A stretch of 64,000 nt of DNA from Candidatus Muproteobacteria bacterium (GCA_027449605.1 DAIDLH010000079.1:1-64000), one strand, 5' to 3'. Positions 46,189 through 58,956 are shown, counted from the first letter of the stretch. Notes: a model not told the origin generated them from the letters alone. Translations and numbers: made by a program.

Positions 46189-48597
46189 ATGAAAACCAGC
46201 GTTATAGACATCAGCGGATTGTTTTCCGTGTTGAGCGCCCGTGGCGTGGAGAAACAGCTCGCGAAGCTCCCCGGCGTGCACAAGGCCGAGGTGAACTATG
46301 TCGCTGGGAGCGCGACCGTCGAATATGATGAAACCGTCGTCGATCTCAAGACCATCAAGGCCCGGGTGCATGAGTGCGGTTATCACTGCGCCGGCGAGCT
46401 CCAGCCGAAGCATGTATGTGTTCCGGAAGATCCGCCGGCCACGGCTGTCACCATTGCGCCTGCGGCGCACGTCGGTCACGTGCACGAAGGCCACGTCGTC
46501 CATGCCAGGCACGAGATGCCCGCCGAGCACGCCGCGCCGGCGGGCAAGGCGGACGCGATGGCGCACGAGATGGGCCACGGCGCGGGCATGGACATGCATG
46601 CCATGGCGCGCGACATGCGCAACCGCTTCTGGGTCGCGCTCGCATTCACCGTGCCGGTCTTCGTCTACTCCCCGATGGGCGGCATGTTCACGCCACCGGT
46701 GCCGCCGTTCGGGCTTCCGCTCAACACTTGGCTGTTCCTGTTGGCGAGCGCCGCGGTGCTCTGGCCGGTCTGGCCGTTCGCGGTCGCCGCGTGGCGCGCG
46801 CTCAGGAACGGCGTGCTCAACATGGCAGTGCTGGTGATGCTCTCGGTCGGCACCGGCTACGTCTTCAGTGTCGGCGCGACCTTCTTCTTCGCCGGCGTGC
46901 AGTTCTACGAGGCGGTGGCGGTGCTGCTCGTCTTCATCCTGCTCGGCCACTGGCTCGAGATGCGCGCGCGGGCCGGCGCCTCCGAGGCGATCCGCGTGCT
47001 GCTCGATCTCGCCCCGCCGATGGCCACCGTGATCCGCGCCGGGCGTGAAGTCGAGCTGCCAACTGCCGAGGTGCAGGCGGGCGATGTCGTCGTGATCCGC
47101 CCCGGCAACAAGATTCCGGTGGACGGCGAGGTGCTGGAGGGCGAGTCGCAGGTGGACGAGTCCATGCTCACCGGCGAGTCCATGCCGGTCGGCAAAAAGC
47201 CCGGCGACACGGTGATCGGCGCCACTATTAATAAGAGTGGCAGCTTCCGCTACCGTGCCACCAAGGTCGGCGCCGACACCGCGCTCGCCCAGATCGTGAA
47301 ACTGGTGCAGGAGGCGCAGAACTCCAAGGCCCCGGCGCAGTTGCTCGCCGACCGCGCCTCGCAGTGGCTGGTGCTGATGGCCGTCGTGATCGGCTTGCTT
47401 ACCTTCGGCGCGTGGTTCTGGTGGCTCGGCCAGCCGCTGCTGTTCGCGCTCACACTTACTATTACGGTGTTTGTGATCGCCTGCCCGGACGCGCTCGGGC
47501 TCGCCACGCCCATGGCCGTGATGGTCGGCACCGGCCTCGGCGCCATGAACGGGATCCTGTTCAAGAACGCCGCGGCATTGGAGGACGCGACCCGGCTCGA
47601 CGTCGTCATCTTCGACAAGACCGGCACGCTCACTATCGGCCAGCCCGAGGTCGTCGAGGTCGTGGCGGCGGAGGGCGCGAGCGCGGATGCGGCGCTGGCG
47701 CTTGCCGCCGCGGTCGAGCAGGGCTCGGATCATCCGCTCGCGCAGGCGATCTTGCGCCGGTCGCAGGGGCTTGCGATCGAGAAGCCCACGGGATTTATGG
47801 TGATCGAGGGCAAGGGCGCCCGCGCCGACGTCGCGGGTCGCACGGTGTTCCTCGGCAACCGACGGCTCATGGATGAGCAGCGGATCGACCTGGCCGGTCT
47901 GGCGGAGAAGGCGACGGAACTTCAAGGTGGTGGGCGGACAGTCGTGCACGTCGCGCACGGCGGCAAGCTCGTGGGGCTCATCGCCATCGCCGATGCCGTT
48001 CGCCCGACCTCGGCCGCGACCGTCAAGGCGCTGCAGGCGCGCGGCGTGCAGGTGGCGATGCTCACCGGCGACAACCGCGGCACCGCCGAGCGCATCGCCG
48101 GCACGCTCGGCATCGACATCGTGCTGGCCGACGTGCTCCCCGGGCAGAAGGCCGACAAGGTCAAGGAATTGCAGGCCGGCGGCAAGAAGGTCGGCATGGT
48201 CGGCGACGGCATCAACGACGCCCCGGCGCTGACGCAGGCGGACGTGGGTTTCGCGATCGGCGCCGGCACCGACGTCGCCATGGAGAGCGCCGACGTGGTG
48301 CTGATGAAGAGCGACCCGTTCGACGTGGTCGGCGCGATCACGCTGTCGCGCGCCACGCTCACCAAGATGCACCAGAACCTGTGGTGGGCGGTGGCCTACA
48401 ACGTGATCGCCTTCCCGGTGGCGGCCGGCGTGTTTTACCCGTTCGTCATTAGTCCCGAGGTCGCGGCACTCGCCATGTCCGGCAGCTCGGCGCTGGTGGC
48501 GGTGAACGCCTTATTGCTCAAGCGCACGCGGCTCGAAGGCATCCGTGCGCACGGACCAGCGGCGCATGCCGGCGTGAGCGAGGTCGTCACCGCATGA
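46189..48597 (+). CDS. P1B-type heavy metal ATPase with [11 protein letters not shown] (CPD) ion-site motif and His-rich N-terminal extension
   Basis: [27 protein letters not shown]-like domain lacking Cxx[21 protein letters not shown] linker. Confidence 0.93.
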   Translation: MKTSVIDISGLFSVLSARGVEKQLAKLPGVHKAEVNYVAGSATVEYDETVVDLKTIKARVHECGYHCAGELQPKHVCVPEDPPATAVTIAPAAHVGHVHEGHVVHARHEMPAEHAAPAGKADAMAHEMGHGAGMDMHAMARDMRNRFWVALAFTVPVFVYSPMGGMFTPPVPPFGLPLNTWLFLLASAAVLWPVWPFAVAAWRALRNGVLNMAVLVMLSVGTGYVFSVGATFFFAGVQFYEAVAVLLVFILLGHWLEMRARAGASEAIRVLLDLAPPMATVIRAGREVELPTAEVQAGDVVVIRPGNKIPVDGEVLEGESQVDESMLTGESMPVGKKPGDTVIGATINKSGSFRYRATKVGADTALAQIVKLVQEAQNSKAPAQLLADRASQWLVLMAVVIGLLTFGAWFWWLGQPLLFALTLTITVFVIACPDALGLATPMAVMVGTGLGAMNGILFKNAAALEDATRLDVVIFDKTGTLTIGQPEVVEVVAAEGASADAALALAAAVEQGSDHPLAQAILRRSQGLAIEKPTGFMVIEGKGARADVAGRTVFLGNRRLMDEQRIDLAGLAEKATELQGGGRTVVHVAHGGKLVGLIAIADAVRPTSAATVKALQARGVQVAMLTGDNRGTAERIAGTLGIDIVLADVLPGQKADKVKELQAGGKKVGMVGDGINDAPALTQADVGFAIGAGTDVAMESADVVLMKSDPFDVVGAITLSRATLTKMHQNLWWAVAYNVIAFPVAAGVFYPFVISPEVAALAMSGSSALVAVNALLLKRTRLEGIRAHGPAAHAGVSEVVTA

Positions 48598-49799
48598 ATG
48601 CGCCCGCGATCACTCAGCGCGAAGCGCTCATGGGCTTGGCCCTGCCGCTGGCGGCGGTGTTCGTGGTGGCCGTGGGCTACGGTGTGGTGCTGCCGGTGTT
48701 GCCCTTCGCGCTGGCACGTGCGCTCGGCGAGTCGGCGCGCGCCGCGGTCGCCTGGCACACCGGCCTGTTGACGGGTGTGTACATGCTGGCGCTGTTCCTG
48801 TTCGCGCCGCTGTGGGGATACGTCTCGGACCGTATCGGACGCCGCGCCGTGATTTTGCTCGGGCTCGCCGGCTTCAGCGGGGCGATGCTGTGGTTCCCGT
48901 TGGCGCGCGGTCTCGGGTTCGTTTACGGCGCCCGGGTGCTCGCCGGCGTGTTCGCGGCGGCGGTGTTGCCGGTGGTGTTGGCCTGGGTGAGCGACGCGTG
49001 TTCCGCATCCTCGCGAGCAGCGGCATTCGCATGGCTGAGCGCAGCGAGTGCACTCGGTTTCCTGTTCGGCCCGGCGGTGAGCGGCTGGCTGGCCTCCATC
49101 GAGTCCGTCGCGCCGGACGCCGTTCTGGCGCTGCCGTTCTACGCGGTGGCGGTGTCGGGTGGTGGCGTCTGGCTCGCGGCCTATCGGTTTCTTCCGGAGC
49201 GCACACCGCTGCGTGCCCGCGACGACGAGCCGGAGCGGAGCGCGCCATACTTGATATGGCTGCTGGCGATGTCGCTGCTGGTGATGTTCGGTATCGGCGG
49301 TTTCGAGGTCGGCCTGGCATTGCAGGGCCAGCAGGTATTGAACCTGCGCCCGCGCGAGATCGGCTGGATGTTCGCCGAGTGCAGCCTGGTCATGATCCTG
49401 GTGCAGGTCTTCCTGCTCGTCCCGCTGATCCGGCGCATCGGCCGCGCATTGCTGGCGCCGGCGTTCCTCGCGATGGCCGCCGGCGTGGCGCTGCTGCCGT
49501 ACGCCGCGCGCTATCCGGCGATGCTGCTCGGCGTGGCGCTGGTCGCCGCGACCGCGGGCCTGCTGATCCCGGCGCTCGCCTATTGGGTGTCGCTCGCGGC
49601 CGGAGCGCGGCAGGGCGCGGTTCTCGGCCGGCAGACCGCCGCGAGCAGCCTCGGCCAGGCTGTGGGCTCGGCCGCCGCCGGCTGGCTGTTCGCCGTATTC
49701 ATCGAAGCGCCGTTCTGGGCGAGCGCCGGCCTGCTCGGCCTCGGCGCGGTAGCCGCTCTTTGTGTCTCGAACACCTTGAAGGAGGTGACTCATGAGTAA
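48594..49799 (+). CDS. MFS transporter
   Basis: 12-TM-like; [27 protein letters not shown]. Confidence 0.9.
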   Translation: MNAPAITQREALMGLALPLAAVFVVAVGYGVVLPVLPFALARALGESARAAVAWHTGLLTGVYMLALFLFAPLWGYVSDRIGRRAVILLGLAGFSGAMLWFPLARGLGFVYGARVLAGVFAAAVLPVVLAWVSDACSASSRAAAFAWLSAASALGFLFGPAVSGWLASIESVAPDAVLALPFYAVAVSGGGVWLAAYRFLPERTPLRARDDEPERSAPYLIWLLAMSLLVMFGIGGFEVGLALQGQQVLNLRPREIGWMFAECSLVMILVQVFLLVPLIRRIGRALLAPAFLAMAAGVALLPYAARYPAMLLGVALVAATAGLLIPALAYWVSLAAGARQGAVLGRQTAASSLGQAVGSAAAGWLFAVFIEAPFWASAGLLGLGAVAALCVSNTLKEVTHE

Positions 49800-50202
49800 T
49801 CGTGAACTCCCGGTCGCGCTGCTTATCCTGCGTTTCGGTCTCGGCGCGTTTCTCTTGTCGTTCGGCATCGACAAGCTCATCGCGCCCGCGACTACCGTGG
49901 AGGTGATGGCGCATTTCTACGGGCTGGCCATCTCCCACGGCATGGTCCTGGCCGCCGGGGCACTGGAGATCCTCCTCGGCCTCGCGTTCCTCGCCGGTCT
50001 GTGGAAGACGCTGAGTTATGGACTCGGTCTGCTGCTGCACGCGGTCTCGACGCTCGCGACCTATCGGGAGCTGCTGTCGCCGTTCGGCGCGAATCATCTG
50101 TACCTCGCGGCGATTCCGGTACTCGCGGCGTTTGTCACGCTGTTCCTGCTGCGCCGCCACGACACGCTCACGCTGTGGAGCGCGGGCGAGGCCGCGGGTT
50201 GA
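49792..50202 (+). CDS. DoxX-like membrane protein
   Basis: Close paralogue of 30879-31298 (shared LWKTLSYGLGLLLHAVSTLATYRELLSPFG). Confidence 0.8.
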   Translation: MSNRELPVALLILRFGLGAFLLSFGIDKLIAPATTVEVMAHFYGLAISHGMVLAAGALEILLGLAFLAGLWKTLSYGLGLLLHAVSTLATYRELLSPFGANHLYLAAIPVLAAFVTLFLLRRHDTLTLWSAGEAAG

Positions 50203-50241
50203 GCACATGACCGGCGCAAGCGCCAACACCGGAGAGAAGCC

Positions 50242-51600
50242 ATGAGACAGATCTGCCTCGTGATACTGACCGTGGCGTTGTTGGCACCGGCCCGGGCTGA
50301 GGAGCCTTCTCTCACGGGCCTGACCCTGGCCGAGGCTTACCGGCTGGCGCTCGCGCACGACGCGCGTCTCGCCGCGGCGGCGGCCGCGCGCGAAGCCGGC
50401 CGCGAAAAACTGCCGCAGGGGCGGGCGCTGCTGCTGCCTTCGCTCGGGCTGGCCGCCGACAGCACCTACAACGATCTGGACGTGAGATTCCAGCAGCCGA
50501 ACCCGCTGCTCCAGAGCGGGACGCGCCGTTACAACAGCCATCAGTACGGCGTGGCGCTGCGCCAGCCGCTCTACCGCAAGCCGAACCTCGCGCAGTACCG
50601 GCAGTCGCAGGCGCTCGCCGCCCAGGCCGACACCGGTTTCGCCGTCGCGCGCCAGGACCTGATCCTGCGGGTCGCGCAGGCATATTTCGACGTGCTGCTC
50701 GCCGAGGACACGCTGCGCTATCTGGAGGCGCAGCAGGCGGTGATCGGCGCGCTGCGCGACCGCATGCAGCGCGCCTTCGACGCCGGCACCGCTGCGATCA
50801 CTGACGTGCGCGAGGCCGAGGCGCGCGCCGACCTGGTGCGCGCGCAGGAGATCGGCGCACGTAACGAGCTCGAGTTCCGGCGCGAGGCGTTCGCCAAGCT
50901 CACCGGCGAACCGCCGCGCGCGCTCGCCCCGCTGCGCGCGCCGCTCGCATTCGCGCCGCCGCAGCCGCCGGACCCGCAGCACTGGATGGACGCGGCCGAG
51001 CAATCGGGCCTCGTGGTCGCGCTCGCGCGCGAGACCGAGGAGATCGCGCGCCAGGAGTGGGAGAGCCGCCGCGGCACGCGCTACCCGACGCTCGATCTGG
51101 CCGCGAGCTACGGCGACGCCAGCCAGAACAACAGCCTGTTCGGCGTTGGCTACGACACCACCGCCCGCGGCATCGGACTGCAGTTGCAAATGCCGCTCTA
51201 CACCGGCGGGGCCTTGAGCGCGCAGGCGCGCGAGGCCGCGGCCCGCTACGAGCAGGCGCGCCAGGAACTCGCCGAGACCCAGCGCCAGGCGCGGCTCGAC
51301 GCGCGCGAGATTTACCTGCGCCTGGCGAGCGGTCTCGCCCAGGTGCCGGCCTTCGAGCAGGCGGTGGCCTCGGTCGAGACCTCGCTCGCCGCGACCGCGC
51401 GCGGGCTCGAAACCGGTACGCGCACGGCGCTCGACGTGCTGAACATCGAGCAGCAGCTCTACGGCGCGCGGCGCGATCTCGTCCAGGCCCGCCATGCGGT
51501 GATCCTCGCCGGCCTGCGACTCAAGGCGGTGGTGGGACAGCTTTCCGAGGAGGACCTGGCGACGGTCAACCAGTTGCTCGAAATTCGAACGCAATATTGA
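50242..51600 (+). CDS. TolC-family outer membrane protein
   Basis: LTLAEAYRLALAHDARLAAAAAAREAGREKLPQGRALLLPSLGLAAD. Confidence 0.93.
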   Translation: MRQICLVILTVALLAPARAEEPSLTGLTLAEAYRLALAHDARLAAAAAAREAGREKLPQGRALLLPSLGLAADSTYNDLDVRFQQPNPLLQSGTRRYNSHQYGVALRQPLYRKPNLAQYRQSQALAAQADTGFAVARQDLILRVAQAYFDVLLAEDTLRYLEAQQAVIGALRDRMQRAFDAGTAAITDVREAEARADLVRAQEIGARNELEFRREAFAKLTGEPPRALAPLRAPLAFAPPQPPDPQHWMDAAEQSGLVVALARETEEIARQEWESRRGTRYPTLDLAASYGDASQNNSLFGVGYDTTARGIGLQLQMPLYTGGALSAQAREAAARYEQARQELAETQRQARLDAREIYLRLASGLAQVPAFEQAVASVETSLAATARGLETGTRTALDVLNIEQQLYGARRDLVQARHAVILAGLRLKAVVGQLSEEDLATVNQLLEIRTQY

Positions 51601-51612
51601 GGGAGAACGGCG

Positions 51613-52572
51613 ATGCGCAAGACCTGGTTGTGGACGCTGATAGGAGTGATTGGCCTCGCGGCGGTGTCGTACGCGTTGTTTCTGTGGCTGTCGCCGCCGG
51701 CGCTGCCGGAGGGATTTCTCTACGGCAACGGGCGCATCGAGGCAACCGAGGTTATGGTGAGCGCCGAGGTGGGCGCACGGGTGCTGGAGAGCAACCTGGT
51801 CGAGGGTCGCACGGTGCAGGCGAACGACCTGCTGGTGCGGCTCGACGAAACCGATCTTAAAACGCGTCTGCGGCAGGCCGAGGCCAACGCCGCCGCCGCG
51901 CGGCGTGCCGAGACGCAGGTGTCGCGCCAGCTCGACACCGCGCGTCACCATGCGCAGACTGCGGATGCCGACCTCGCGCGCTACCGCAAGCTGCGCGAGA
52001 CCGGCGACGTGTCCGCGCAGATGCTGGATCGCGCCGAAAACCAGCAGCGCGAGGCGCGCGGCCAGGTCGAGACGCTTGCCGCCCGGCAGGCGCAGGCGGC
52101 GGCGAGCCGCGAGGCGGCGAGCCGCGAGGCCGAACTGCTGCGCTCACAAACAGGCAAGACCGTGATCCGCGCGCCGAGCGCGGGCACGATCCTCACCAAG
52201 GGCATCGAGGCCGGCGAGATCGCGTCCCCGGGCCGGACCATCGCGGTGATCGCCGACCTCGCGCGCATCGAACTCAAGATCTACGTTCCCGAGAGCGAGA
52301 TCGGCAAGATCAGGCTCAACGATCCGGCGCGCGTGCGCGTGGATGCCTTCCCGCAGCGCTATTTCGAGGCGCGCGTGGCGCGCGTGGACGCGCGCGCGCA
52401 GTTCACGCCCAAGGACGTGCATATGCCGGACGAGCGCGCGCGCCTGGTGTTCGGCGTGGTGCTCGCGGTGGACAACCCGGAGGGCTATCTCAAGCCCGGC
52501 ATGCCGGCCGACGCATGGGTGCGCTGGAAGCCCGAGGCGCCATGGCCGGAGAAGTTGTCGGTACCGCGCTGA
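51613..52572 (+). CDS. HlyD/YbhG-type periplasmic adaptor
   Basis: GNGRIEATEVMVSAEVGARVLESNLVEGRTVQANDLLVRLDETDL; long coiled-coil hairpin. Confidence 0.93.
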   Translation: MRKTWLWTLIGVIGLAAVSYALFLWLSPPALPEGFLYGNGRIEATEVMVSAEVGARVLESNLVEGRTVQANDLLVRLDETDLKTRLRQAEANAAAARRAETQVSRQLDTARHHAQTADADLARYRKLRETGDVSAQMLDRAENQQREARGQVETLAARQAQAAASREAASREAELLRSQTGKTVIRAPSAGTILTKGIEAGEIASPGRTIAVIADLARIELKIYVPESEIGKIRLNDPARVRVDAFPQRYFEARVARVDARAQFTPKDVHMPDERARLVFGVVLAVDNPEGYLKPGMPADAWVRWKPEAPWPEKLSVPR

Positions 52573-52574
52573 TC

Positions 52575-54509
52575 ATGAACACGCCTGCCGCGGACCAAGT
52601 GATCGTGGCCGAGGGTCTGGGCCGGCGCTATGGCCGGCATACGGCCGTGACCGGTCTCGACCTCAAGGTTCGCCGCGGCGAGGTGTTCGGGCTGCTCGGC
52701 TCGGACGGCGCCGGCAAGACGACGACGCTGCAGATCCTCGCGGGCATCCTCAACCCGAGCGCAGGGCGCGCGACCGTGCTCGGTTATGACTGCGTGCGCG
52801 AGGCGGCGTCGCTCACCGCGCGACTCGGCTACATGTCGCAGAGCTTCAGCCTGTACGGGCGGCTGTCGGTGGACGAGAACCTCGAGTTCTTCGCCGACCT
52901 GCACCGCGTGCCGGAGCCGCAGCGCCAGGCGCGCAAGACGCGGCTCCTCGAATTCGCGCGCCTGGCCCCGCACCGCGACCGGCCGGCGCGTTTTCTTTCC
53001 GGCGGCATGCAGAAGAAGCTCGCGCTGTGCTGCGCGCTCATCCACGAGCCCGAGCTGCTGGTGCTGGACGAGCCGACCACCGGCGTCGACCCGGTGTCGC
53101 GCCGCGAGTTCTGGAACATCCTCTACCAGGCGCTCACGCAGGGCACGACGATCGTGGTCTCGACCCCCTACATGGACGAGGCCGAGCGCTGCACGCGCGT
53201 GGCGCTGCTGCACGAGGGGCGCCTCATCGCCTGCGACGCGCCCTCGCGGCTGCGCGCGCAGATGCCCGGGCGCATGCTCGAGCTGCGCGCGCGCCCGCAG
53301 CGCCGCGCGCTCGCCGTGCTCGAGGAGGCGCTGCCGCGCTCGCGCCCCTACGTGTTCGGCGACACCCTGCACCTGCACCAGGAAGAGTCGCCGGCGCCGG
53401 CCGCCCCGCTGCCGGACCTGCTCGCCGCGCGCGGTATCGCGGTCGAGCAGATCCGCCCGGTCGCCCCGAGCCTCGAGGATGTGTTCGTGACGCGTCTGGC
53501 CGGTACCGCACCGCCCGCCGCGCCGCCCGCGACGGCGGAAGCGCCGCCGGTGCGCGAACGCACTGGTCTCGCGGTCGAGGTCGAGGACCTCACGGTGCGC
53601 TTCGGCGACTTCACCGCCGTGGACCGTGTCGGCTTCTCCGTGCGGCGCGGGGAGATCTTCGGCTTTCTCGGGCCGAACGGCTCGGGCAAGACCACGACGA
53701 TCCGCATCCTGTGCGGGCTGCTCGCCCCGAGCGCCGGCCGCGCGCGCGTCGCGGGCTACGACGTGAGGCACGAGCCGCTCGCGGTCAAGGCGCGCATCGG
53801 CTACATGTCGCAGCGCTTCTCGCTGTACGACGACCTCACGGTCGGCGAGAACCTCGAGTTCTTCGCCGGAGCCTACGGTGTGCCGCGCGCCAGGCTCGCG
53901 GCGCGGCGCAACTGGGCGCTCGCGCTCGCGGGGCTCGAGGGCGAGGAGGGGCGACCGACGCGCGGCCTCTCGGGCGGATTCAAGCAGCGCCTGGCCCTGG
54001 CGTGCGCGGTGCTGCACGAGCCGGAGGTGATCTTTCTCGACGAGCCCACGGCCGGGGTCGATCCGCTGTCGCGGCGCCGCTTCTGGGAGCTCATCTACCG
54101 CCTCTCGGACCAGGGGGTCACGGTATTCGTCACCACGCATTACATGGACGAGGCCGAGCACTGCCACACCCTGGGGCTGCTCTACAACGGGCGGCTGATC
54201 GCGCTCGGCACGCCCGAGGAATTGCGCGCCGGCATGCGCGCGGGCGAGATGCTGGAGCTGGAATGTGACCAGCCGATCGCCGCGCTCGCGCTGTTTCAGG
54301 ACGCGCCGGGCATCCGCGCCTCGTTCTTCGGCGACCGCCTGCACCTGCTGGTGGACGACGCCGAGGCGGCGCGCGCGCAGATCCTCGCGCGCCTACAGCG
54401 CGCGGGTCACCGCGTGCACCACGTCGAGCGCGTGCCGCTCGGCATCGAGGACGTGTTCATCGCCTTCATCGAGATGGAACAGGCGCGGCGCGCGGCGGAG
54501 GCGGCATGA
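52575..54509 (+). CDS. ABC transporter, two fused ATP-binding domains (YbhF-like)
   Basis: Two Walker A (SDGAGKTTT, PNGSGKTTT) and two signature motifs (FLSGGMQKKL, GLSGGFKQRL). Confidence 0.95.
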   Translation: MNTPAADQVIVAEGLGRRYGRHTAVTGLDLKVRRGEVFGLLGSDGAGKTTTLQILAGILNPSAGRATVLGYDCVREAASLTARLGYMSQSFSLYGRLSVDENLEFFADLHRVPEPQRQARKTRLLEFARLAPHRDRPARFLSGGMQKKLALCCALIHEPELLVLDEPTTGVDPVSRREFWNILYQALTQGTTIVVSTPYMDEAERCTRVALLHEGRLIACDAPSRLRAQMPGRMLELRARPQRRALAVLEEALPRSRPYVFGDTLHLHQEESPAPAAPLPDLLAARGIAVEQIRPVAPSLEDVFVTRLAGTAPPAAPPATAEAPPVRERTGLAVEVEDLTVRFGDFTAVDRVGFSVRRGEIFGFLGPNGSGKTTTIRILCGLLAPSAGRARVAGYDVRHEPLAVKARIGYMSQRFSLYDDLTVGENLEFFAGAYGVPRARLAARRNWALALAGLEGEEGRPTRGLSGGFKQRLALACAVLHEPEVIFLDEPTAGVDPLSRRRFWELIYRLSDQGVTVFVTTHYMDEAEHCHTLGLLYNGRLIALGTPEELRAGMRAGEMLELECDQPIAALALFQDAPGIRASFFGDRLHLLVDDAEAARAQILARLQRAGHRVHHVERVPLGIEDVFIAFIEMEQARRAAEAA

Positions 54510-55621
54510 GAGGGTTGATCGGAGCGGTGATCTGGAAAGAGGTGCGCGAGATCCGCCGCGACCCGGTGACGATCTGGGTCGCGGCGGTGCTGCCGCTCAT
54601 CATGCTGTATCTCTTTGGCGTCGCGCTGTCGCTCGACGTCAAGGACGCCGCGTTCGCGGTCTACGACGAAGACGGCAGCGCCGAGAGCCGCGCGCTCGCC
54701 GAGGCGTTCCCGAACTCGGGCTACTTCCGGCGCACGCACGACATCCGCGCGCAACGCGAGATCGGCGAGCGCCTCGACCGCGGCCAGGCGCGGCTGGTGC
54801 TGGTGATCCCGGAAGATTTTTCCGCGAAGCTTGCGCGCGGGGAGACCGCCGCGGTGCAGACGCTCGTGGACGGTTCGTTCTCGGCCACCGCCATGGTGAT
54901 CGCCGGCTACGCGGCGGCGATCGTGCAGGACTACAACCTCGCCCAGTTACGGCGCGGGGGCGCGCCCCCCGTGCCGGTCACGCTGGAGAGCCGCGCGTGG
55001 TTCAACGCGCCGCTCAAGAGCGTGAACTACATCGTTCCCGGATTGTTCGGCGTGATCCTGATGGCGTTCCCGCCGCTGCTCACGGCGCTCGCGGTCGTGC
55101 GCGAGAAGGAGGCCGGCTCGGTGCAGCAGATCTTCGTCTCGCCCATCCGCCCGTGGCAGTTCATCGCCGGCAAGATGGTGCCGTACGCGGCGATCGCCTT
55201 CCTCGAGATGCTGATGATCCTGGTCGCGGGCCTGTGGGGCTTCGGGATTCCGTTCCGCGGCAGCCTCGCGCTGTTTCTGCTGGCCACCACCATCTACGTC
55301 TTCTGCACCGTGGGCCTGGGATTGCTGATCTCGACCGTGACGCGCAGCCAGCTCGTGGCGATGCTGTTCGCGCTCATCCTGACGCTGATGCCATCGTTCC
55401 TGTTCTCGGGGTTCCTGTTCCCGATCTTCACCATGCCCGAGATGATGCAGTGGTACACGTACCTGTTCCCGGCGCGCTACTTCATCGATATCTCGCGCGG
55501 CATCGTGATGAAGGACGTCGGGATCGAGATTCTCTGGCCGCAATTCGCGGCGCTGCTCGCCTACACGGCGGCGGTGTTCGCCGCCGCCACGCGCTTGTTC
55601 CGCAAGAAGGTGGCGGCATGA
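54506..55621 (+). CDS. ABC-2 permease (YbhS-like)
   Basis: KEVREIRRDPVTIWVAAVLPLIMLYLFG; ATGA overlap. Confidence 0.93.
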   Translation: MRGLIGAVIWKEVREIRRDPVTIWVAAVLPLIMLYLFGVALSLDVKDAAFAVYDEDGSAESRALAEAFPNSGYFRRTHDIRAQREIGERLDRGQARLVLVIPEDFSAKLARGETAAVQTLVDGSFSATAMVIAGYAAAIVQDYNLAQLRRGGAPPVPVTLESRAWFNAPLKSVNYIVPGLFGVILMAFPPLLTALAVVREKEAGSVQQIFVSPIRPWQFIAGKMVPYAAIAFLEMLMILVAGLWGFGIPFRGSLALFLLATTIYVFCTVGLGLLISTVTRSQLVAMLFALILTLMPSFLFSGFLFPIFTMPEMMQWYTYLFPARYFIDISRGIVMKDVGIEILWPQFAALLAYTAAVFAAATRLFRKKVAA

Positions 55622-56733
55622 ACCGCGCGCGCCTCGCCGCCGTCCTGCGCAAGGAGCTGATCCAGCTCCTGCGCGACCGCATCATGCTGTTCCTGATACT
55701 GTATATCTATACGGCAGATGTCCTGATGTGCACGTTTGCCTTGTCGTTCGACGTGCGCAACCTGCCGACGGCCGTGGCCGACTTCGACCGCTCGGCCGAC
55801 AGCCAGCGGCTGATTGATGGCTTCGGCGCTTCCGGCTATTTCAGCATCGAGCACTGGACGACGCGCGAGGCCGAACTCGGCGGGCTGCTCAACCGCGGCG
55901 AGGCGTTGGCGGCGCTCGTGATCCCGCCCGGGTTCTCGCGCCGCCAGGCGGCAGGCGAGGCGGCAGCGGTGCAGCTGCTGCTCGACGGCTCGAACGCCAA
56001 CACCGCCAGCGTCGCCCAGGGTTACGCGCAGCGCATCGCGCAGGACTACGCGCTCGAGCGCGCGCAGCGCGCCGCCGGGCAGCCCGCACGGCTTGCGGTC
56101 GAGCACCGCCCGCGCATCTGGTACAACTCCGAACTCAAGTACGCCTACTTCATGTTGCTCTCGATGATCGCGGTCGCCGGGATGTTGGTGGGCGTGATCA
56201 CGGCCGCGGCCGGCATCGTGCGCGAGAAGGAGTCGGGCACGATTGAACAGATGCTGGTCACACCCGTGCGCCCGGCGGAGATGATCGCGGCCAAGATGCT
56301 GCCGACGCTGCTGGTCGGCCTGACCGCGCTGTTCCCGAGCCTGCTCATCGCCGCTTGGGTCGGCGTGCCGCTGCGCGGGAGCCTCGCGCTGTTCTTCCTG
56401 TTTTCGGCCGTGTTTCTCGTGAGCAGCATGGGCATCGGCATCCTGGTCGCGACGTTCGCCGAGACCCTGCAGCAGGCGCTGCTCATGTCGTTCTTCGCGT
56501 TATTCCCGATCCTGTTCCTCTCGGGTACGCTGGTGCCCGTGGAGAGCATGCCCTGGGTGCTGCAATATCTCGCCGAGCTGAGCCCGCTCACGCATTACAT
56601 GGAAGCGCTGCTCGGGATTTTCCTGAAGGGCGTGGGGCTCGAGGTCCTGTGGCATCCGCTGGCGATCATCGCACTCATTTCCGCGACGCTGCTCGCGCTC
56701 AGCATCTGGCGGCTGCGCCGGCGCATCGGCTAG
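55618..56733 (+). CDS. ABC-2 permease (YbhR-like)
   Basis: LRKELIQLLRDRIMLFLILYIYT...KESGTIEQMLVTPVRPAEMI; ATGA overlap. Confidence 0.93.
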   Translation: MNRARLAAVLRKELIQLLRDRIMLFLILYIYTADVLMCTFALSFDVRNLPTAVADFDRSADSQRLIDGFGASGYFSIEHWTTREAELGGLLNRGEALAALVIPPGFSRRQAAGEAAAVQLLLDGSNANTASVAQGYAQRIAQDYALERAQRAAGQPARLAVEHRPRIWYNSELKYAYFMLLSMIAVAGMLVGVITAAAGIVREKESGTIEQMLVTPVRPAEMIAAKMLPTLLVGLTALFPSLLIAAWVGVPLRGSLALFFLFSAVFLVSSMGIGILVATFAETLQQALLMSFFALFPILFLSGTLVPVESMPWVLQYLAELSPLTHYMEALLGIFLKGVGLEVLWHPLAIIALISATLLALSIWRLRRRIG

Positions 56734-56770
56734 GCAAATCAGTCGTTAACCGAAACCATGGAGGTGTGAC

Positions 56771-56947
56771 ATGGAAAAAGACCCGGTGTGCGGCATGTTG
56801 GTGGACCCGAAGGAAGCGGCGGGACAGAGGAGCCACGAGGGCCGGACGTACTACTTCTGCAGCGCCGATTGTCTGAAGAAATTCGACCAGGCGCCGCAAC
56901 GCTACGTCGTGGCCGACAAGCCCGGGGCCAAAAAAGACGGCCCCTGA
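56771..56947 (+). CDS. YHS-domain protein
   Basis: [46 protein letters not shown]; not in ORF track; GGAGGTG upstream. Confidence 0.88.
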   Translation: MEKDPVCGMLVDPKEAAGQRSHEGRTYYFCSADCLKKFDQAPQRYVVADKPGAKKDGP

Positions 56948-58612
<1,665 letters not shown>

Positions 58613-58627
58613 GGGGGTCGAGAGATT

Positions 58628-58843
58628 ATGAATATATATTTAAGTATCTTAGGGACGGCCCGCGGCCCGGCGCTGCCGGCCGGTCACCCGTTTATTGACG
58701 TGCGCGACGTGTACTGGTCATCGACGACGAGCCTCTACGAGCCCGATTGGGCCTGGTCGCTTTATCTCGACAAGGGCGCGGTAGGAGTCGGGCAGAAAGC
58801 GCAGGCGCGGTTCCATGTTTGGGCGGTGTGCGATCAGGCTTAA
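58628..58843 (+). pseudogene. DUF1566/Lcl-like domain fragment
   Basis: HPFIDVRDVYWSSTTSLYEPDWAWSLYLDKGAVGVGQKAQARFHVWAVCDQ resembles the DUF1566 YWSST...AW...F..G...VR.V pattern; lacks the rest of the domain. Confidence 0.5.
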
Positions 58844-58956
58844 GCGGCGGTGACCGCCGCGATCGCAGACGGCGTCGTGCACGGGAGCCGGAGACGATCA
58901 CGACGTCGGTTGATTCTGATTTCCCTGCCCCGCGTTTCGAATTATCATACCGCGGC

